Part shown: positions 62,184 through 64,000 of the stretch, one piece after another
Layout of the letters: the number at the start of each line of letters is the position of its first letter
Position numbering within the stretch: position 1 is the first letter of the stretch
NCBI RefSeq assembly: GCF_900116855.1
Contig: NZ_UETD01000002.1
Coordinates: 458,928 to 522,927 of the forward strand
Origin: Ruminococcus flavefaciens
GTDB taxonomy: Bacteria; Bacillota; Clostridia; Oscillospirales; Ruminococcaceae
Direction: 5' to 3'
DNA: 64,000 nucleotides
Made by a program: the position numbers and the translations under genes
The notes under the pieces: model-generated
Database searches by the model: none
What the model was told of the DNA's origin: nothing
What the model saw: the letters and a program-made list of their open reading frames with translations, nothing else

Positions 62184-63290
62184 TCAGGATATCATGAACT
62201 GCACCGCAAGAAGAAGTCCCAGCAGCGCAAAGTTGATGACAGTAAACACGAGGAAATACCTTCCCGTTTCAGCTCCCTCGTCGCGGCGGTAGAGCTGAAA
62301 TGATATAAGACTTGCAAGTGAAGCGATTATGGTACCGAAGCCGCCAATGTCCACTCCCAGAAGCAGCTGAGTACCCTTGTCGGTGAACTCTGCAAGCATT
62401 ACCGCAGCAGGCACGTTGCTGATAAACTGAGACAGGGCAGCCGATACTATGAGCTCCCTGCCGTCAAGGATTCGGGAGAAAAAGCTGCTGACAGCGTCGA
62501 TGCGGGCGATATTGCCGACAAAGATGAAAAAGCACACGAATGTTGCAAGGAGAGTATAGTCCACCTTAGCGAAAACCTTTCTGTCGCAGACCGCCGCCGC
62601 AAGAACAGCTCCCACAAGGCAGGACCAATCGGGCACAAGTCGGAATACTGCTGCTATACACAGCAGAAAAAGTCCCGTAAAGACCGCTGTCTTTATGACG
62701 GGGGGCTTTTCTCCCTTGCTGTCGGGAGCTTCACATTTTTTCTTCGGCAGCAGCAGAGTGAGCCCCATTACTGCCGCAAGACCAACTGCTCCCACGGGAA
62801 GCATTGTCCGCACAAAGGTCATAGCAGTAAGCCCGTATTTATCATAAAGGAAAAGGTTCTGAGGATTGCCGATGGGAGTCATCATACTTCCAAGATTGGC
62901 AGCGGCAGTCTCCAGCACCACCGTCAGGATCAGGCATCGCTTGTCCCCTATCCCTTTGTAAATGAGAAGTGTCAGCGGAACAAAAGTAATGAGCGCAACG
63001 TCATTTGTGACCAGCATCGCGCTGAAAAAGCATATCAGAGTAAGAACTGCTCCCAGCCTGCGGACGTTTCCCGTTCTGCGGAGGATAGCCCTTGTTGCGG
63101 CATCAAATATGCCTGCACTGCGAAGTCCGGCAACAGCAGCCATAAGCGCAAAAAGCTCAATGAGCACTGTCCTGTTGCAGTAGCCGAGATACTCTTTATC
63201 GGGCGGAACGATGAACACGGTCGCCACCGCAAGGAGAAACGCTGCTGCAAGGACAGGCTGAGCCTTTATAAATCGCAGCACCTTGTTCAT
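62184..63290 (-). CDS. SLC13/ArsB-type ion permease
   Basis: 368 residues, about ten membrane spans. The inverted-repeat family motifs are visible: MLVTNDVALITFVP and TPIGNPQNLFLY in the first half, SQFISNVPAAVML and DIGGFGTIIASLASLI in the second. It belongs to the citrate/arsenite/sulfate (ion transporter superfamily) group; the substrate, an anion or arsenite, cannot be read from the sequence. Shorter than the usual ~420 residues. Overlaps the upstream GNAT gene by 4 nt. Confidence 0.85.
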   Translation of the reverse strand: MNKVLRFIKAQPVLAAAFLLAVATVFIVPPDKEYLGYCNRTVLIELFALMAAVAGLRSAGIFDAATRAILRRTGNVRRLGAVLTLICFFSAMLVTNDVALITFVPLTLLIYKGIGDKRCLILTVVLETAAANLGSMMTPIGNPQNLFLYDKYGLTAMTFVRTMLPVGAVGLAAVMGLTLLLPKKKCEAPDSKGEKPPVIKTAVFTGLFLLCIAAVFRLVPDWSCLVGAVLAAAVCDRKVFAKVDYTLLATFVCFFIFVGNIARIDAVSSFFSRILDGRELIVSAALSQFISNVPAAVMLAEFTDKGTQLLLGVDIGGFGTIIASLASLISFQLYRRDEGAETGRYFLVFTVINFALLGLLLAVQFMIS

Positions 63291-63742
63291 ATACGCTCCT
63301 TGGTCATGAGTCCGTATTCAGAAAGTCTGTATCCCTCGCTGAAATAGCAGGCGTAAGCAGCCTCGTTTTCCTGTTCGACCTCCATTTTAAATCGCACAGC
63401 CTCGGGAAACTCCTTTTCGATAAATCGGAGTACCTCTTTACCGATGCCAAAGCGACGGTACTCGGGCTTAATATAGAGGTCCTCGAGCCATACGCATACA
63501 CCGCCGTATTCGGTGGTATAGCTCACAGATGTCATTGCATAGCCTGCCACACCGCCGTTCTGTTCGGCAATGAAACCGCGGAGATAGGGCAGTTCTCCGA
63601 TACAGTCATTAAAGTCCTGTTCAAGCACACTGTCCGATGAGGTATGTATCACCGCAGGAGAATCATAGAACACTCTCATCATTGCGAGCACCTCAGCCCT
63701 GTCGTTCTCGGTCATAGGGCGGATGTTTATGTCATTTTTCAT
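63287..63742 (-). CDS. GNAT-family N-acetyltransferase
   Basis: 151 residues; ATG with AAAGGAAG 5 nt upstream. IRPMTENDRAEVLAMM start, motif A LEDLYIKPEYRRFGIGKEVL with the R-R-x-G-x-G loop, and motif B VEQENEAAYACYFSEGYRLSEYGLMTK. Compact single-domain type. First gene of an operon with the ion permease (ATGA overlap). Confidence 0.9.
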   Translation of the reverse strand: MKNDINIRPMTENDRAEVLAMMRVFYDSPAVIHTSSDSVLEQDFNDCIGELPYLRGFIAEQNGGVAGYAMTSVSYTTEYGGVCVWLEDLYIKPEYRRFGIGKEVLRFIEKEFPEAVRFKMEVEQENEAAYACYFSEGYRLSEYGLMTKERI

Positions 63743-63774
63743 AATATCTTCCTTTCGCAATTACTGCAAAAAGA

Positions 63775-63803
63775 ATTATACCACTTTTTTGCGATCACGT
63801 CAA
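63775..63803 (-). promoter_or_regulatory. Promoter of the GNAT-permease operon
   Basis: Minus-strand TTGACG (63798-63803), 17-bp spacer, TATAAT (63775-63780). Confidence 0.82.
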
Positions 63804-63879
63804 ATCCTTTATTGCATAAGCGACGGATCATAAAGCGGATACTCACATAGAAGTTTGCCACTTATTTATACAGCTGAGA

Positions 63880-63983
63880 TAAATCAGAATTTCGAGCTGA
63901 GCCAGCTCGACCGCTTGCCACGTTGTCGCTCGTAAACTCGCTTAATAATATCAAAAATGGTATTTGTACATCGCTTACAGCGC
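63880..63983 (+). repeat. Repeat junction at the window end
   Basis: Starts with TAAATCAGAATTT, identical to the end of the 186-bp element, followed by a CGAGCTGAGCCAGCTCG palindrome and then the CCACGTTGTCGCTCGTAAA...ATCGCTTACAGC repeat shared with 5550-5614. The element appears to continue beyond the window. Confidence 0.5.
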
Positions 63984-64000
63984 AATAAGTACGCCGAGCC

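Overview
The window reads as a chromosomal segment of a fibrolytic, anaerobic Firmicute, most likely a Ruminococcus-type cellulosome producer. The reasons are four proteins with type I dockerins (a serpin, a transglutaminase-like protein, a GH30 glycoside hydrolase and a protein of unknown function), mid-40s to low-50s GC by eye, strong AAGGAGG-type ribosome binding sites, many sigma-A promoters (TTGACA-17-TATAAT) and Rho-independent terminators, plus an O2-defence rubredoxin/rubrerythrin protein. I cannot assign a species from the sequence alone. No prophage, insertion sequence, CRISPR array, rRNA or replication origin was seen.

Layout. 1-5.5 kb: truncated AraC regulator, GNAT enzyme, secreted dockerin protein, HD phosphohydrolase, and an Lsa-like ABC-F ribosome-protection gene behind an attenuator leader, then tRNA-Gly(CCC). 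5.9-12.8 kb: cellulosome-related block with dockerin-serpin, an ECF-type sigma factor with a membrane-anchored Thr-rich partner, a dockerin/SH3/transglutaminase-like protein, a lipoprotein and an acyltransferase. 12.9-18.4 kb: GNAT, small membrane protein, RecD2 helicase, MreB, and Mrp on the opposite strand. 18.4-26.8 kb: FMN-riboswitch operon with ribD, ribE, ribBA, ribH, a HAD phosphatase that may fill the missing dephosphorylation step, and several accessory membrane or lipoprotein genes ending with a HExxH lipoprotein. 26.8-34.1 kb: MacB-like ABC exporter, pyrophosphatase-PRPP synthetase operon, and a periplasmic-binding-fold/GGDEF protein. 34.1-37.3 kb: sulfonate/taurine-type ABC importer behind a Cys-codon leader peptide and palindromic operators. 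37.4-41.9 kb: leucine-rich-repeat protein and an ABC exporter whose leader encodes a striking four-way-junction RNA candidate. 41.9-46.9 kb: GH30-dockerin enzyme, TraX-like protein, and a flavin reductase/rubredoxin/rubredoxin/rubrerythrin fusion. 47-50.8 kb: TPP-riboswitch operon thiD-cytX-thiC. 51-55.4 kb: flavoprotein, GtrA and GT-C-like glycosylation operon. 55.5-64 kb: divergent DUF1858/TetR pair sharing operators, an M13 peptidase-ABC exporter operon, and a permease-GNAT operon.

The most unusual pattern is a repeat family that carries its own promoter. Roughly 80-98 bp units contain a conserved GCTGTTTCGCGG box, a CTCCGCGC box and a -35 of TTGCTA or TTGCTT exactly 17 bp from a TATAAT or TATAAG. 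They lie immediately upstream of four unrelated genes (dockerin protein, sigma operon, recD2, flavoprotein operon), on both strands, and are tandem at two loci with 93- and 95-bp periods. Other repeats include a 160/186-bp element with 13-bp terminal inverted repeats and small palindromic insertions inside the FMN and TPP riboswitch leaders.
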